Counted from the stretch's first letter, positions 17,023-25,844 are shown. The stretch: DNA of 64,000 bases from CAIOYC01 sp965277345 (GCA_965277345.1 CBDICI010000004.1:930001-994000), one strand, 5' to 3'. Numbers and translations: made by a program. The notes: generated by a model not told the origin, from the letters alone.

Positions 17023-17958
17023 CTATCCCAGCGCGGTCATCAGCGCCGGCACCACGGTCTTGTAGTCGCCGACGATGCCGTAGTCGGCGACCTGGAAGAT
17101 GGGCGCGTCGGCGTCCTTGTTGATGGCGACGATGACCTTGCTGTCCTTCATCCCCGCCAGGTGCTGGATGGCGCCGGAGATGCCCACGGCGATGTAGAGG
17201 TCGGGCGCCACAACCTTGCCGGTCTGGCCCACCTGGTAGTCGTTGGGCGCATAGCCCGCGTCCACCGCCGCGCGGCTGGCGCCCACGGCGGCGCCCAGCT
17301 TGTCGGCCAGGGGTTCGATCACCTGGTGGAACTCCTCCGCCGAACCCATGGCCCGGCCGCCGGAGACGACGATCTTGGCCCCGGCCAGTTCGGGCCGGTC
17401 CGACTTCACCACCTCTTCGCCGACGAAGCTGGCCTCGCGGCCGGCGGCGGCCGTGGCGGTCACGGCCTCCACCGGCGCGGAGCCGCCCTCGGCGACGGGT
17501 TTGAACGCGGTGGGGCGGACGGTGATCACCTTCCTGGCGTCGGCGGACTGCACCGTCTCCAGCGCGTTGCCGGCATAGATCGGGCGCACGAAGGTGTCGG
17601 GCGAAACCACCTCGATCACGTCGGTGATCTGGTTCACGTCGAGCTTGGCGGCGATGCGCGGGGCGAAGTTCTTCCCCGCCGAGGTGGCGGGGATCAGGAT
17701 GGCGTCATAGCCGCCCGCCAGCGCCACCACGGTGTCGGTCACCGCCTCCGCGATCTGATGGCCGAGCGCGTCGGACTCCGCCAGCAGCACCTTGCTTACA
17801 CCCGCCAGCCTGGCCGCGGCGTCGGCGGCGGCCTGCGCGCCCTGACCGGCGACCAGGATATCGATGTCCCCGCCGATCAGCTGCGCGGCGGCGGCGGTCT
17901 TGGCGGTGGCTTCGCCGAGGGCCGTATTGGTGTGATCGGCGACGATGAGGACGGCCAT
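17023..17958 (-). CDS. etfA: electron transfer flavoprotein alpha subunit
   Basis: EtfA carries the FAD that accepts electrons from acyl-CoA and other flavin dehydrogenases and passes them to ETF-ubiquinone oxidoreductase. The 311-residue subunit has an adenine-nucleotide-fold N-terminal half and a conserved FAD-binding C-terminal half. That half includes VVSGGRAMGSAEEFHQVIEP, GASRAAVDAGYAPNDYQVGQ, then TGKVVAPDLYIAVGISGAIQ and NKDADAPIFQVADYGIVGD. It overlaps the etfB stop by one base (TGATG), giving the classical etfBA operon. Confidence 0.95.
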   Translation of the reverse strand: MAVLIVADHTNTALGEATAKTAAAAQLIGGDIDILVAGQGAQAAADAAARLAGVSKVLLAESDALGHQIAEAVTDTVVALAGGYDAILIPATSAGKNFAPRIAAKLDVNQITDVIEVVSPDTFVRPIYAGNALETVQSADARKVITVRPTAFKPVAEGGSAPVEAVTATAAAGREASFVGEEVVKSDRPELAGAKIVVSGGRAMGSAEEFHQVIEPLADKLGAAVGASRAAVDAGYAPNDYQVGQTGKVVAPDLYIAVGISGAIQHLAGMKDSKVIVAINKDADAPIFQVADYGIVGDYKTVVPALMTALG

Positions 17959-18704
17959 CAGAGCACTCCTTCCGACTTCAGCTTGGCGACCAGCTCGGCG
18001 GCGTCGGCGACCTTGACGCCGGCGGAGCGCTTGGGCGGTTCGGTGACCTTCAGCACCTTCAGCCTTGCGGCCACGTCGACGCCGTAGTCGGCCGGCGTCT
18101 TCATGGCGATCTCCTTCTTCTTCGCCTTCATGATGTTGGGCAGAGAAGCGTAGCGCGGCTCGTTCAGGCGCAGGTCGGCGGTGATCACCGCTGGAAGCGA
18201 GACGTCCAGCGTCTGCAGCCCGCCGTCGATTTCACGGGTGACGCTGGCCTTGTCGGCGGCGACCTCGATCTTCGAGGCGAAAGTGGCCTGCGGCCAGTCG
18301 AGCAGGGCGGCCAGCATCTGGCCCACCGCGTTGTTGTCGCCGTCGATGGCCTGCTTGCCCATTAGGACGAGGTTGGGGCTCTCTTCGCCCACCACCGCCT
18401 TCAGCAGCTTGGCCACGGCCAGCGGCTCCACGTCCACGTCGGTCTGGATCAGGATGCCGCGGTCGGCGCCCATGGCCAGCGCGGTGCGGATCGTCTCCTG
18501 CGCCTGCACCGGGCCGATGGAGACGGCGATCACCTCGGTGGCGACGCCCTTTTCCTTCAGCCGCACCGCTTCTTCGGTGGCGATCTCGTCGAAGGGGTTC
18601 ATCGACATCTTCACATTGGCGAGGTCGACGCCGGTCTGGTCGGACTTGACCCGGACCTTCACGTTGTAGTCGATCACCCGCTTGACCGGGACCAGGACCT
18701 TCAT
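17958..18704 (-). CDS. etfB: electron transfer flavoprotein beta subunit
   Basis: EtfB is the AMP-binding subunit of the heterodimeric ETF. The 248-residue product begins MKVLVPVKRVIDYNVKVRVK, contains MNPFDEIATEEAVRLKEKG and the family signature LMGKQAIDGDNNAVGQMLA, then VSLPAVITADLRLNEPRYAS and a lysine-rich MKAKKKE stretch. It is the first gene of the etfBA operon. The upstream 176 bp separate it from a divergent small membrane protein gene and hold its promoter. The complex probably serves the acyl-CoA dehydrogenases encoded at about 58-61 kb. Confidence 0.95.
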   Translation of the reverse strand: MKVLVPVKRVIDYNVKVRVKSDQTGVDLANVKMSMNPFDEIATEEAVRLKEKGVATEVIAVSIGPVQAQETIRTALAMGADRGILIQTDVDVEPLAVAKLLKAVVGEESPNLVLMGKQAIDGDNNAVGQMLAALLDWPQATFASKIEVAADKASVTREIDGGLQTLDVSLPAVITADLRLNEPRYASLPNIMKAKKKEIAMKTPADYGVDVAARLKVLKVTEPPKRSAGVKVADAAELVAKLKSEGVL

Positions 18705-18880
18705 CGGCGGGATCGTCCTTGAGCTTGGGGGCGGGACCGCTGTTCGGCCCGGCGTTCACGGTGGCGTTTCGGAAGGGCGGATATGCCGCCTTGCGCGCGT
18801 GTTCAACGGCAAGGGGCGCGCGTCGTCAAGGGGTACGGCGCGGCTTGCCGAGCCCGCCCCCGGTAAGCCATACAGCGGCC

Positions 18881-19135
18881 ATGGCCATCCGCATCAACTC
18901 CAAAAGCATCAACCAGGTCCTGCTGGGCTTCGTCGGCGTGTTCTTCGTCGTCTGCGCCCTGGCGGCGGTCTACGAGGTGATGTGGGTGCTGCCGGAGAAG
19001 CGCTGCGTGGCCGAACACCACTGGTGGGACGGCGGGCGTCGCATCTGCGCCACCCCGATCGACCTTCGCATGTTCACCGGCAAGCCCAACACCGCCCCCG
19101 CCGTGATTGGCCCGGGGGCGCGGCCTGCGCCCTAG
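18881..19135 (+). CDS. small single-span membrane protein, unknown function
   Basis: This 84-residue protein has one clear transmembrane segment (VLLGFVGVFFVVCALAAVYE, about residues 12-33). It is followed by a short exported segment with two Cys residues (RCVAEHHWWDGGRRICATP) that could form a disulfide. It was not recognised as a named family. ATG 18881 is used because the preceding in-frame sequence is not protein-like. It lies between divergent etfB and the convergent cobalamin adenosyltransferase gene. Confidence 0.6.
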   Translation: MAIRINSKSINQVLLGFVGVFFVVCALAAVYEVMWVLPEKRCVAEHHWWDGGRRICATPIDLRMFTGKPNTAPAVIGPGARPAP

Positions 19136-19159
19136 CGGCTACCAGGGGACGGACTTCGC

Positions 19160-19738
19160 CTACCGCGTCCCCCCTGGCGCCCACAGCACGTCTCCCGCCC
19201 CCCGGTTGGCGTGGCGGGCCATGACGAACAGCAGGTCCGAGAGGCGGTTCAGGTATCTGATGGCGGCGGGACTCACCGCCTCGTCCGGCCGGTCGCTGAG
19301 GCGCACGGCGATGCGCTCGGCCCGGCGACAGACGGTGCGCGCCAAGTGCAGGTGCGTGGCGAGATAGGTCCCGGCGGGCAGGATGAAGCTGGTCAACGGC
19401 GATAGATCGGCGTTCAGGGCGTCGATCTCGACCTCCAGCCGCTCCACCTGGCTCTCGACGATGCGCAGCGCCTCCCAGCCGAGCGGCTTGCCGGGCCGTT
19501 CGGGCGTGGCGAGATCGGCGCCGAGGTCGAACAGCTCGTTCTGGATGCGCCCCAGCATGGCGTCGAGCGCCGGATCGGCGGCGGAATGCAGGCGACAGAG
19601 GCCGACGCAGGCATTGGCCTCGTCCACCGCGCCGTAAGCCTCCACGCGCAGGTCGTGCTTGCGCACCTTCTCGCCGGTGGCCAGGCTGGTGTCGCCCTTG
19701 TCGCCGGTCTTGGTATAGATGCGGTTCAGCGTGACCAA
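19160..19738 (-). CDS. cob(I)alamin adenosyltransferase, PduO type
   Basis: This enzyme transfers the adenosyl group of ATP to cob(I)alamin, making the coenzyme form of B12. The 192-residue product starts with the PduO signature RIYTKTGDKGDTSLATGEKV and has VDEANACVGLCRLH, RIQNELFDLGADLATPE, FILPAGTYLATHLHLARTV, CRRAERIAV and LNRLSDLLFVMAR. The best start is a TTG at 19736-19738, because the family always begins close to this motif and no ATG or GTG is available there. It follows the HIG1-domain gene by 11 bases. Confidence 0.9.
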   Translation of the reverse strand: MVTLNRIYTKTGDKGDTSLATGEKVRKHDLRVEAYGAVDEANACVGLCRLHSAADPALDAMLGRIQNELFDLGADLATPERPGKPLGWEALRIVESQVERLEVEIDALNADLSPLTSFILPAGTYLATHLHLARTVCRRAERIAVRLSDRPDEAVSPAAIRYLNRLSDLLFVMARHANRGAGDVLWAPGGTR

Positions 19739-19749
19739 GGCGGCTCTTT

Positions 19750-19950
19750 CTAGTGCGTGGCCTTGTACCAGAAGCCGAGCGTCAGCGCGATCACGGCCAC
19801 CGCCTGGGTCGCCACGCGATAGCGCATGAACTTGTTGGAGTGGTTGCGGGCGAACTCCCCGCCCCTGACCACGGTGTAGAAGCCGGCGAACAGGCTGGCC
19901 AGCACCGCCAGCATGGCCAGCCCGATGACGAGATTGATGAACAGTTCCAT
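19750..19950 (-). CDS. HIG1-domain twin-transmembrane protein
   Basis: This 66-residue protein has two membrane segments (about residues 4-25 and 47-63) joined by a short loop with the HIG1-type signature RGGEFARNHSNKFMRYRVAT. Mitochondrial HIG1 proteins are respiratory supercomplex factors, and alphaproteobacterial twin-TM versions are commonly encoded just upstream of the cobalamin adenosyltransferase, as here. Its biochemical role in bacteria is unsettled. It is probably the first gene of a two-gene unit with the adenosyltransferase. Confidence 0.78.
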   Translation of the reverse strand: MELFINLVIGLAMLAVLASLFAGFYTVVRGGEFARNHSNKFMRYRVATQAVAVIALTLGFWYKATH

Positions 19951-19996
19951 CGCCCTGATTTAGGCGCGATTGGTCCCGCGCGCCAGTCACGCGCGC

Positions 19997-20635
19997 TCAG
20001 CCGCCACGAAGCTGGGCGTTGAAGGCGGCGACGGCGGCCCTCGGTCCCTCGGGATGGCTCCACACCCCCCCGCTCACCGCCAGGAAGTCGGCGCCCGCCG
20101 CGATCAGGGGCGCGCAATTGTCCACCGTGATCCCGCCGATGGCGACGCAGGGGACGGCCATGGTCTCCTGCCAGATCTCGAGGACGTTGAGCTCGGCGCG
20201 GGCGGCGGCGTCCTTGGTGGCCGTGTCGAAAAAGGCGCCGAAGGCCACATAGTCCGCCCCCGACTCCGCCGCCTCCATGGCCAGGTGGCGACTGTCGTGG
20301 CAGGTGACGCCGACGATGCGGGCCTTGCCGAGGATGCGCCGCGCCTCCGCATAGGGGCCGTCCTCCTGGCCGATATGCACGCCGTCGCACCCCAGGCGGA
20401 TGGCGAGGTCGGGCCGGTCGTTCATGATCAGCGCCACCCCCTTCGCCTCGCACAGCGGCTGGATCGCCCTGACCACGGCGCCGATGGCCTTGTCGCCCAC
20501 GCTCTTCAGGCGCACCTGCAGCGCCGCCACGTCCCCCCCGTCCAGCGCCTCGGCCAGTGTGCGGGCGAAGGCGGCCCCATTCTCGATCCGGGGCGGGGTG
20601 ATCAGATAGAGGCGGGGCTGGGCGGCGCGGGGCAT
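19997..20635 (-). CDS. thiE: thiamine phosphate synthase
   Basis: ThiE joins the hydroxymethylpyrimidine and thiazole moieties to form thiamine phosphate. The 212-residue TIM-barrel protein has LYLITPPRIENG at the start, LIMNDRPDLAIRLGCDGVHI with the adjacent GQED, GVTCHDSRHLAMEAAESGAD, YVAFGAFFDTATK and VAIGGITVDNCAPLIAAGAD followed by FLAVSGGVW. These match the pyrophosphate-binding and active-site loops. No TPP riboswitch was seen upstream. It stands alone, separated by 18 bases from the PepSY gene, and may be co-transcribed with it. Confidence 0.92.
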   Translation of the reverse strand: MPRAAQPRLYLITPPRIENGAAFARTLAEALDGGDVAALQVRLKSVGDKAIGAVVRAIQPLCEAKGVALIMNDRPDLAIRLGCDGVHIGQEDGPYAEARRILGKARIVGVTCHDSRHLAMEAAESGADYVAFGAFFDTATKDAAARAELNVLEIWQETMAVPCVAIGGITVDNCAPLIAAGADFLAVSGGVWSHPEGPRAAVAAFNAQLRGG

Positions 20636-20653
20636 GACTGGCCAATACCGCCC

Positions 20654-21838
20654 TTACGCCGATTGCGCGATAGCCCGCCGGCGTGACCGCTTGGTCCACC
20701 ACAGGATCACGCCGGTGACGCCCAGCACGGCGGGCGCGAGGCCGGTCAGCACCGCGAGCCCGCGCCAGAGCGGCCCATAGCCGTCGCCCTGGTGGGTCTG
20801 GCGCATCCAGCGCGAAAGGGGATCGCCGGTGGTGCGCACCGGCTCGGGCGGCGCGGCGGTGACGGCGGCGGTCGTGGCGTCCACCACCACGGCGGGCCGG
20901 TCGTCGGCGAACTCCACTTTCCACGCGGGCCGGCGGTGGGTGGGCAGAGTCAGCACCTGCAACCGCGCGCCCGGATTGGCCGCCAGGGCGAGGGCCACGG
21001 CTCGATCGGCCGAGACGGCGGCTCGTGCGGTTGATGGACCGTCGCCGTCGCCCTCCCTATCCCGCCGCGGCGCGGGCGGCGGCGCGCCGAACAGGGCGTG
21101 GCTCTCGTTCGGAAAGGCGATGTAGACGCCGGTCAGCGACAGGATCAGCAGCGGCAGGCAGACCCAGAACCCTACCCGGTAGTGCAGGTTGTTCAGCGTC
21201 GAGGGCGAGCGCCGCCAGGCGAAGGCGCCGCCCAAACCGGCCAAGCTCAACCGGCCGCGCGGCCACCACAGCCACAGCCCGGTCAGGCTGGAGATGGCCA
21301 GGGCCACGCCCAGCCCGCCCACGATCAGGCGGCCGGGGCCCGGCCCCGCGCCGGGCTGCGGCGTGACGGCCAACGAGCCGTGCAGCCGATGAACGACGCT
21401 CATCGGGCCGCCGCGCGGGTCGGCCACATCCAGCACCCGCGCATCCTTTGGCTCGATCCAGACCGTCAGGCTGGCGGGTGTGCGGCTCGGAAAGGCCATG
21501 GGATTGGCCGCCGCGCCGGTCCTGCCCGTCACCGTCACCGGGTCGCCGGGGTTGTAGGGCAGGCGCACCTCCACCGGCCGGGCGCGCCCCCCCAGAGCCT
21601 GACTCGCCGCCGCCAGATACACCGACGCGGGCAGGACGGCCGGCCTGCCGGAGGTGCAATAGCGCTGCGGCGCCAGCGCCCGACCCAATTCCTGGCTGAA
21701 CACCAGCGCCGAACCGGTAAGGCCGAGCACCATGACCGGAAGGGCCAGGCCGACGCCCAGCCAAAGGTGGACCTGGAACCAGGCCCGACGCAGGCGGTGG
21801 TGCAGGCTGGCGCGCCTCGCCGGATTGTCTCTGTTCAT
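20654..21838 (-). CDS. PepSY-associated TM protein (siderophore/iron-reductase-like)
   Basis: This 394-residue inner-membrane protein has the PepSY_TM layout: an N-terminal cytoplasmic arginine-rich segment, a first TM segment (about residues 20-43: FQVHLWLGVGLALPVMVLG), and a long periplasmic domain with VVHRLHGSL. Two or three central TM helices follow (ALAISSLTGLWLWWPRGRL and VGFWVCLPLLILSLTGVYIA), then a second periplasmic PepSY-like region and a final TM segment near the C-terminus. HxxxH-like histidines on helix ends may bind heme. Relatives are linked to iron uptake or ferric-siderophore reduction; no TonB receptor is adjacent, so the function is inferred only. Confidence 0.8.
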   Translation of the reverse strand: MNRDNPARRASLHHRLRRAWFQVHLWLGVGLALPVMVLGLTGSALVFSQELGRALAPQRYCTSGRPAVLPASVYLAAASQALGGRARPVEVRLPYNPGDPVTVTGRTGAAANPMAFPSRTPASLTVWIEPKDARVLDVADPRGGPMSVVHRLHGSLAVTPQPGAGPGPGRLIVGGLGVALAISSLTGLWLWWPRGRLSLAGLGGAFAWRRSPSTLNNLHYRVGFWVCLPLLILSLTGVYIAFPNESHALFGAPPPAPRRDREGDGDGPSTARAAVSADRAVALALAANPGARLQVLTLPTHRRPAWKVEFADDRPAVVVDATTAAVTAAPPEPVRTTGDPLSRWMRQTHQGDGYGPLWRGLAVLTGLAPAVLGVTGVILWWTKRSRRRAIAQSA

Positions 21839-21864
21839 GCGGGGTCCGTGGATAGGGGCGGGCG

Positions 21865-22824
21865 TCAGAACCCCTCCACCCAGGCCTTGATCAGCTGGTG
21901 GGCGATGGCCAGGGGCGGCGGGGCGAAGGCGCCCTCGATCCGGCCGGCCAGGAGCTGGCGCGCCTCCTCGCGGGTGAACCAGCGCACGGCTTCCAGCTCG
22001 GTGTCGCAGGGGGCGGCCTCGCCCTCCGCCACCTCGGCGATCAGGCCGATCATCAGCGAGGACGGATAGGGCCAGGGCTGGGTCGAGTGATAGCGAACCC
22101 GGGTGGCGATCAGCCCGGCTTCCTCCTTCAGTTCGCGGGCGCACCCCTCCTCGATGGTCTCGCCGGGCTCGATGAAGCCGGCCAGGGCCGACCACATGCC
22201 CTTGGGCCACACCGCCTGACGACCCAGCAGGCAGCGCTCGCCCGCGCCGTGGCCGTTCTGCGTCGGCAGCATGATCGCCACCGGGTCGGTGCGGGGGAAA
22301 TGCTCGGCATGGCAGGCGGGGCAGAGCCGCTTCCAGCCGGCGTCGGCCACCTCCGAAGGCTGGCCGCAGGCGCTGCAATGGCGATGGCGGCGGCGCCATT
22401 CGAACACGCCCTTGGCCGTGGCGGCGATGGCGGCTTCGCGCCCGGGCAGGCGCAGGGCCAGCCCGCGCAGGTCCTCGAACCGGCCGAGCCCGGCCAGGGG
22501 GCCCGCGCCGGGGTCGGCGGCGCCCTCCAGATCGACGGCGAAGACGGCGGCCGCCTTCCACAGGCCGAGGAAGAGCAGGCGCTCGGCCCCCGCCGCCAGC
22601 TCTGCGGCCAGGCCGGGCGGGATATAGGCCAGGCGTACGCTCCCCTCGCCGTCGTCCTCGATGAACGGCGCGCCGTTCCACAGCGGCAGGGCCAGAGTGG
22701 TGTCGGCGGCGAGCTGCCCGGCGATCCAGGCGGCGTCGCCGCGCCGGTCGCTGGCCCGATCGAGCGGGTTGCCGGCGAAGATGTTGGTGAAGGCGGCGGA
22801 TGTGGGCGCGGCGGTCTCGGGCAT
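21865..22824 (-). CDS. nudC: NAD(+) diphosphatase (Nudix)
   Basis: NudC cleaves NADH/NAD+ to NMN and AMP and can remove NAD caps from RNA. The 319-residue protein has an N-terminal domain, a four-Cys zinc site (HCSACGQ ... LCPACHAEHFPR), and the Nudix box GFIEPGETIEEGCARELKEE followed by AGL. The NudC-specific signature downstream of the box is represented by STQPWPYPSSLMIGLIAE. This order and length are typical. It is transcribed with the downstream PepSY gene only 26 bases away. Confidence 0.93.
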   Translation of the reverse strand: MPETAAPTSAAFTNIFAGNPLDRASDRRGDAAWIAGQLAADTTLALPLWNGAPFIEDDGEGSVRLAYIPPGLAAELAAGAERLLFLGLWKAAAVFAVDLEGAADPGAGPLAGLGRFEDLRGLALRLPGREAAIAATAKGVFEWRRRHRHCSACGQPSEVADAGWKRLCPACHAEHFPRTDPVAIMLPTQNGHGAGERCLLGRQAVWPKGMWSALAGFIEPGETIEEGCARELKEEAGLIATRVRYHSTQPWPYPSSLMIGLIAEVAEGEAAPCDTELEAVRWFTREEARQLLAGRIEGAFAPPPLAIAHQLIKAWVEGF

Positions 22825-22858
22825 GGGGTCCTTTACCGCGCGCCTCGGCGCCTGTCGC

Positions 22859-24073
22859 TTACCAGCGCGAGCAGCCCGCGCTCATGCAGTTCATGTTGGC
22901 GCTGCGCACCTGCATCGGCGGGGCGACACGGGCCGGGGCGATCTTCACGTCGAGCTTGGGGGTCTCCAGCGCCACGACGGTGACGGTGGCCGACTCGGGC
23001 TTGGCCGCGGCGCCGGGCGAGGCCGGCTGGGCGGCGACCGCGGCGGCGGGATCGAAGCCCGCGCCGAGCGCGCCCTTGGCCGCCAGGGCCGCCATCCGCT
23101 CGCGCGGGGTCTGCGGCGTGGCGTCGGCGAGCTGGATCACCGTGTGTACGCGGTTGTCCACGTCGTGCGGGGCGATCACCGCGTCGGTCAGGGGCGGCGC
23201 CCCCGGTGTGACGACGATATGCTCGTTGCCGGCATAGTGCATGGTGAAGGCGCCGGGCAGGCCGAGCGCGCCCTGCCAGCGGTAGAAGATGTGGGCGCCG
23301 ACCTGGGCGACCTTGGACACCGTGGGTTGCCACCAGGGCACGACCCATTGGGTATGGTAATGGGTGGCGCCGCCCACTTCCTTCATCACATAGCCGTCGA
23401 GGGCCAACTCGGCCACCTTGCGCGCGCGGTCCCACGCCGCCGGCTGCGGCGTCTTGGCCAGCGAGCCGTCGCATGTGAAGGAGAACTGGCAGCCGGTCTT
23501 CAGCGCCGCGCCCTGATAGACCACGCCGCAGACCGAATGGGGATAGATCGGGTGGCGCATCCGGTTCAGCACCACCTGGGCCACCGCCTGCTGGCCGTTG
23601 CCGGGCTCGAAGCCGGCCTCGTAATAGACCGCCTGGGTCAGACAGGTGAGGGCGCTCTCCCGATCCTCGGCCGAACCCTTCAGCACGAAGGGCCGCGCCG
23701 GCGGATTGACGTCCAGCGAGAACGGCAGGGCGGCGTTCACCGCCTGGGCGCTCGACGGCGGCAACTGGAACAGGTGCAGGTTGGGGGCCGGCCCCTCGAA
23801 GCCGTGGACGGCGGCGAAGTCGGGCGCGCGCCGCGCCGCCGGATCGAACCGGTCGAACAGCGGATCGCTCTCCGCGTCCACCAGGGTGCGCAGGGTCGCA
23901 TCGGTCAGCCGCCCGTGCGTCCGCTCGGCCAGGGCCTTGACCTCGGCGCGGGTCTCCACGCCGGGCGCCACGTCCGCGGTCGCCAGACGGGCGGCCAGGG
24001 TGGCGATGGTCAGGCTGGAGACGAAGAAGCCGAGCTTCAACGCGCCGCCGGCGACGGACAGGCGAGATTCCAT
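22859..24073 (-). CDS. SleB-like cell wall hydrolase
   Basis: This 404-residue exported protein probably cleaves peptidoglycan. An N-terminal hydrophobic segment (about residues 10-30) acts as signal or anchor. The Hydrolase_2 (SleB) domain covers about residues 135-250 and shows LTQAVYYEAGFEPGNGQQAV, then AQVVLNRMRHPIYPHSVCGV and CQFSFTCDGSL; the Glu in YYEAG is the expected catalytic acid. The family normally attacks spore cortex or sacculus in other bacteria. The C-terminal 130 residues are Ala/Pro-rich and end with two Cys residues. The start ATG 24073 precedes a sensible signal sequence. Confidence 0.85.
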   Translation of the reverse strand: MESRLSVAGGALKLGFFVSSLTIATLAARLATADVAPGVETRAEVKALAERTHGRLTDATLRTLVDAESDPLFDRFDPAARRAPDFAAVHGFEGPAPNLHLFQLPPSSAQAVNAALPFSLDVNPPARPFVLKGSAEDRESALTCLTQAVYYEAGFEPGNGQQAVAQVVLNRMRHPIYPHSVCGVVYQGAALKTGCQFSFTCDGSLAKTPQPAAWDRARKVAELALDGYVMKEVGGATHYHTQWVVPWWQPTVSKVAQVGAHIFYRWQGALGLPGAFTMHYAGNEHIVVTPGAPPLTDAVIAPHDVDNRVHTVIQLADATPQTPRERMAALAAKGALGAGFDPAAAVAAQPASPGAAAKPESATVTVVALETPKLDVKIAPARVAPPMQVRSANMNCMSAGCSRW

Positions 24074-24192
24074 GAGGATGCTTCGAGCGGCGCGCCGGGG
24101 AGGGCGCTGACTGCGCGACCCCTTAACAAATCCTTGCCGGGGAGTCACGGTATAGCCGTTGCAAAGCTTGTGCCGACGGGATTTGTCCCGTT

Positions 24193-25386
24193 TCAGCGCG
24201 GCTTTCGCCCCTCAGCGTCGACCGCCTCGGTGGCCGCCTCGAACAGCGCCGACAGGTCGGCCCATTCCGCGTGATCCGACGCCTTGGGCCAGGCGGAGGA
24301 GACCACCACCACCAGCCGCCGTCTGGGATCGATGTGGATGGCCTGACCGAATATGCCCTGCGCCTCCACCGATCCGTCGTCGCGGGTCCACCACTGATAG
24401 CCGTAGCCGCCGCCGGGCTGACCGGTCTCCACCCGCTTGTGCGTGGCGGCCTCGATCCAGCCCTTGGGCAACACGGCGCGCCCGCCGGCCCGTCCGCCGC
24501 CGAGGATGAACTGGCCCATGCGAGCATAGTCGTGCAGCGCGACGGAGATGCAGCAGCCGCCGGCCTCTTGCCCCCGCGCGTCGGTCATCCACACCGCGTC
24601 CCGCTCCATACCGTAGGGCCGCCAGATCTTCTGCGACAGATAGTCGGCCAGCATCTTGTGCGTGGCGGCGGTGACCAGCACGCCGATCAGGTTGGTTTCG
24701 CCGGTCTTGTAGACCCATTTGCTACCGGGTTCGGATTCGCGCGGCAGTTTGCGCATGTAGCTGACCGTGGAATCCATACCGGGATCGGGGGTGTCCGAGA
24801 ACAGCCGCGCCACGTCCGACTTCGGATCGGTATAGTCCTCGTTCCACTTGACGCCCGAGGTCATGGTCAAGAGCTGCTTCACCGATACGCCCTCATAGGC
24901 GGAGCCCTTCAGGCCAGGGATATAGCGGGTGACCGGATTGTCGATGGAGCGGATGTAGCCGTCCCGGATCGCCGCGCCGACGAGGGTGGAGGTGAACGAC
25001 TTGGCCACCGAGAACGAGGTCCAGCGACCCTCCGGTCCATAACCCAGCTTGTATTTCTCCACCCGGATGCGGCCGTCCTGCACCACCAGCAGGCCGGCGG
25101 TCTTGTGGGCGTCCATATAGGCGTCCAGCGATTGGCGTGCGCCATCGACGGTGACGGCGAAGTCGAGCGGACGCCCCTTGGGCAGCGGCGCCACATGGGT
25201 CCCGCGCTTCACCACGTGGACCGGGAACTGCAGCTCCATATGCGGAAAGCCCTGTTCCTTCTGCGTCTGGCTCCAGAACAGCGTGTCGGCGCCGATCGGC
25301 CGGGCGACCAGAGGCCCCTCGGCCGGCCACGCCGGGAAGGCGGCGACGGACAGGGCGGCGAGACTGAGGGCGGCAGTGCGGCGCAT
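24193..25386 (-). CDS. exported serine hydrolase, beta-lactamase class C family
   Basis: This 397-residue protein has a signal peptide (about residues 1-22) and the penicillin-recognising enzyme fold. The nucleophile motif SVAK lies at S126-K129 in WTSFSVAKSFTSTLVGAAI, and the second motif is the tyrosine in WVYKTGETN. The sequence is closest in style to 6-aminohexanoate-dimer hydrolase and esterase members of the family rather than to true AmpC, because the third-motif region is HIDP-like instead of KTG. Substrate is unknown. It faces the small membrane protein gene divergently. Confidence 0.83.
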   Translation of the reverse strand: MRRTAALSLAALSVAAFPAWPAEGPLVARPIGADTLFWSQTQKEQGFPHMELQFPVHVVKRGTHVAPLPKGRPLDFAVTVDGARQSLDAYMDAHKTAGLLVVQDGRIRVEKYKLGYGPEGRWTSFSVAKSFTSTLVGAAIRDGYIRSIDNPVTRYIPGLKGSAYEGVSVKQLLTMTSGVKWNEDYTDPKSDVARLFSDTPDPGMDSTVSYMRKLPRESEPGSKWVYKTGETNLIGVLVTAATHKMLADYLSQKIWRPYGMERDAVWMTDARGQEAGGCCISVALHDYARMGQFILGGGRAGGRAVLPKGWIEAATHKRVETGQPGGGYGYQWWTRDDGSVEAQGIFGQAIHIDPRRRLVVVVSSAWPKASDHAEWADLSALFEAATEAVDAEGRKPR

Positions 25387-25466
25387 GGCGTGATCCTGGA
25401 CGATTTCCGCCAGCTTAGCGGCGGTTCCGGCTGCGCCAAGCGGCTTTCACGGCTATCACCTTCCCC

Positions 25467-25808
25467 ATGAATAAGCTGGCCGTGCTGGGTTTCCTGATTG
25501 TCGCCACGGTGCTGGAGGCCAGCGGCGACGCGGTGGTGCGCCTGGCGCTCGGCCATTCGGCCTGGCAGGCGCGGGCGGCCCTGTTCCTGGCCGGCGCCGT
25601 CATGCTGTTCGGCTATGGCCTTCTGCTGAACCTGGCGCCGGTTGAGTTCGAGAAGGTGGTGGGGCTCTACATCGCCACCCTGTTCGTGGTCTGGCAGGGG
25701 GTGAACTATGTCTTCTTCCGCCACGTCCCCGGCCTGCCGGTGCTGGTCGGCGGCGCGCTCATCGTGTTGGGCGGCTGCATCGTCACCTTCTGGGAGACGG
25801 GCGCCTGA
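25467..25808 (+). CDS. small four-TM membrane protein (SMR/EamA-like)
   Basis: This 113-residue hydrophobic protein has four predicted membrane helices: LAVLGFLIVATVLEASGDAV, AALFLAGAVMLFGYGLLLNL, VVGLYIATLFVVWQGVNYVF and VLVGGALIVLGGCIVTFWE. The early glutamate in VLEASGDAV is in the position of the essential Glu of small multidrug resistance transporters, and the length fits. It may be an SMR-related exporter or a structural relative of unknown substrate. It lies immediately upstream of the SRP RNA promoter. Confidence 0.7.
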   Translation: MNKLAVLGFLIVATVLEASGDAVVRLALGHSAWQARAALFLAGAVMLFGYGLLLNLAPVEFEKVVGLYIATLFVVWQGVNYVFFRHVPGLPVLVGGALIVLGGCIVTFWETGA

Positions 25809-25812
25809 CGCC

Positions 25813-25841
25813 TTGCGTCCGGCGGCCCTCCTTGCGATATA
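25813..25841 (+). promoter_or_regulatory. sigma-70-type promoter of the SRP RNA
   Basis: TTGCGT (25813-25818) and GATATA (25836-25841) are separated by 17 bases and end about seven bases before the 5' strand of the SRP RNA hairpin. This is the expected layout for a strong constitutive RNA promoter. Confidence 0.6.
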
Positions 25842-25844
25842 GGG

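Noticed and set aside
20636..20653. TPP riboswitch linked to thiE
   Set aside because: The sequence upstream of thiE on the minus strand is only an 18-bp gap after another gene and shows no THI-box conservation.
24193..25386. True AmpC-type antibiotic-resistance beta-lactamase
   Set aside because: The SxxK motif is present, but the KTG-box region and the overall pattern fit esterase or aminohexanoate-hydrolase relatives; no AmpR-type regulator is adjacent.
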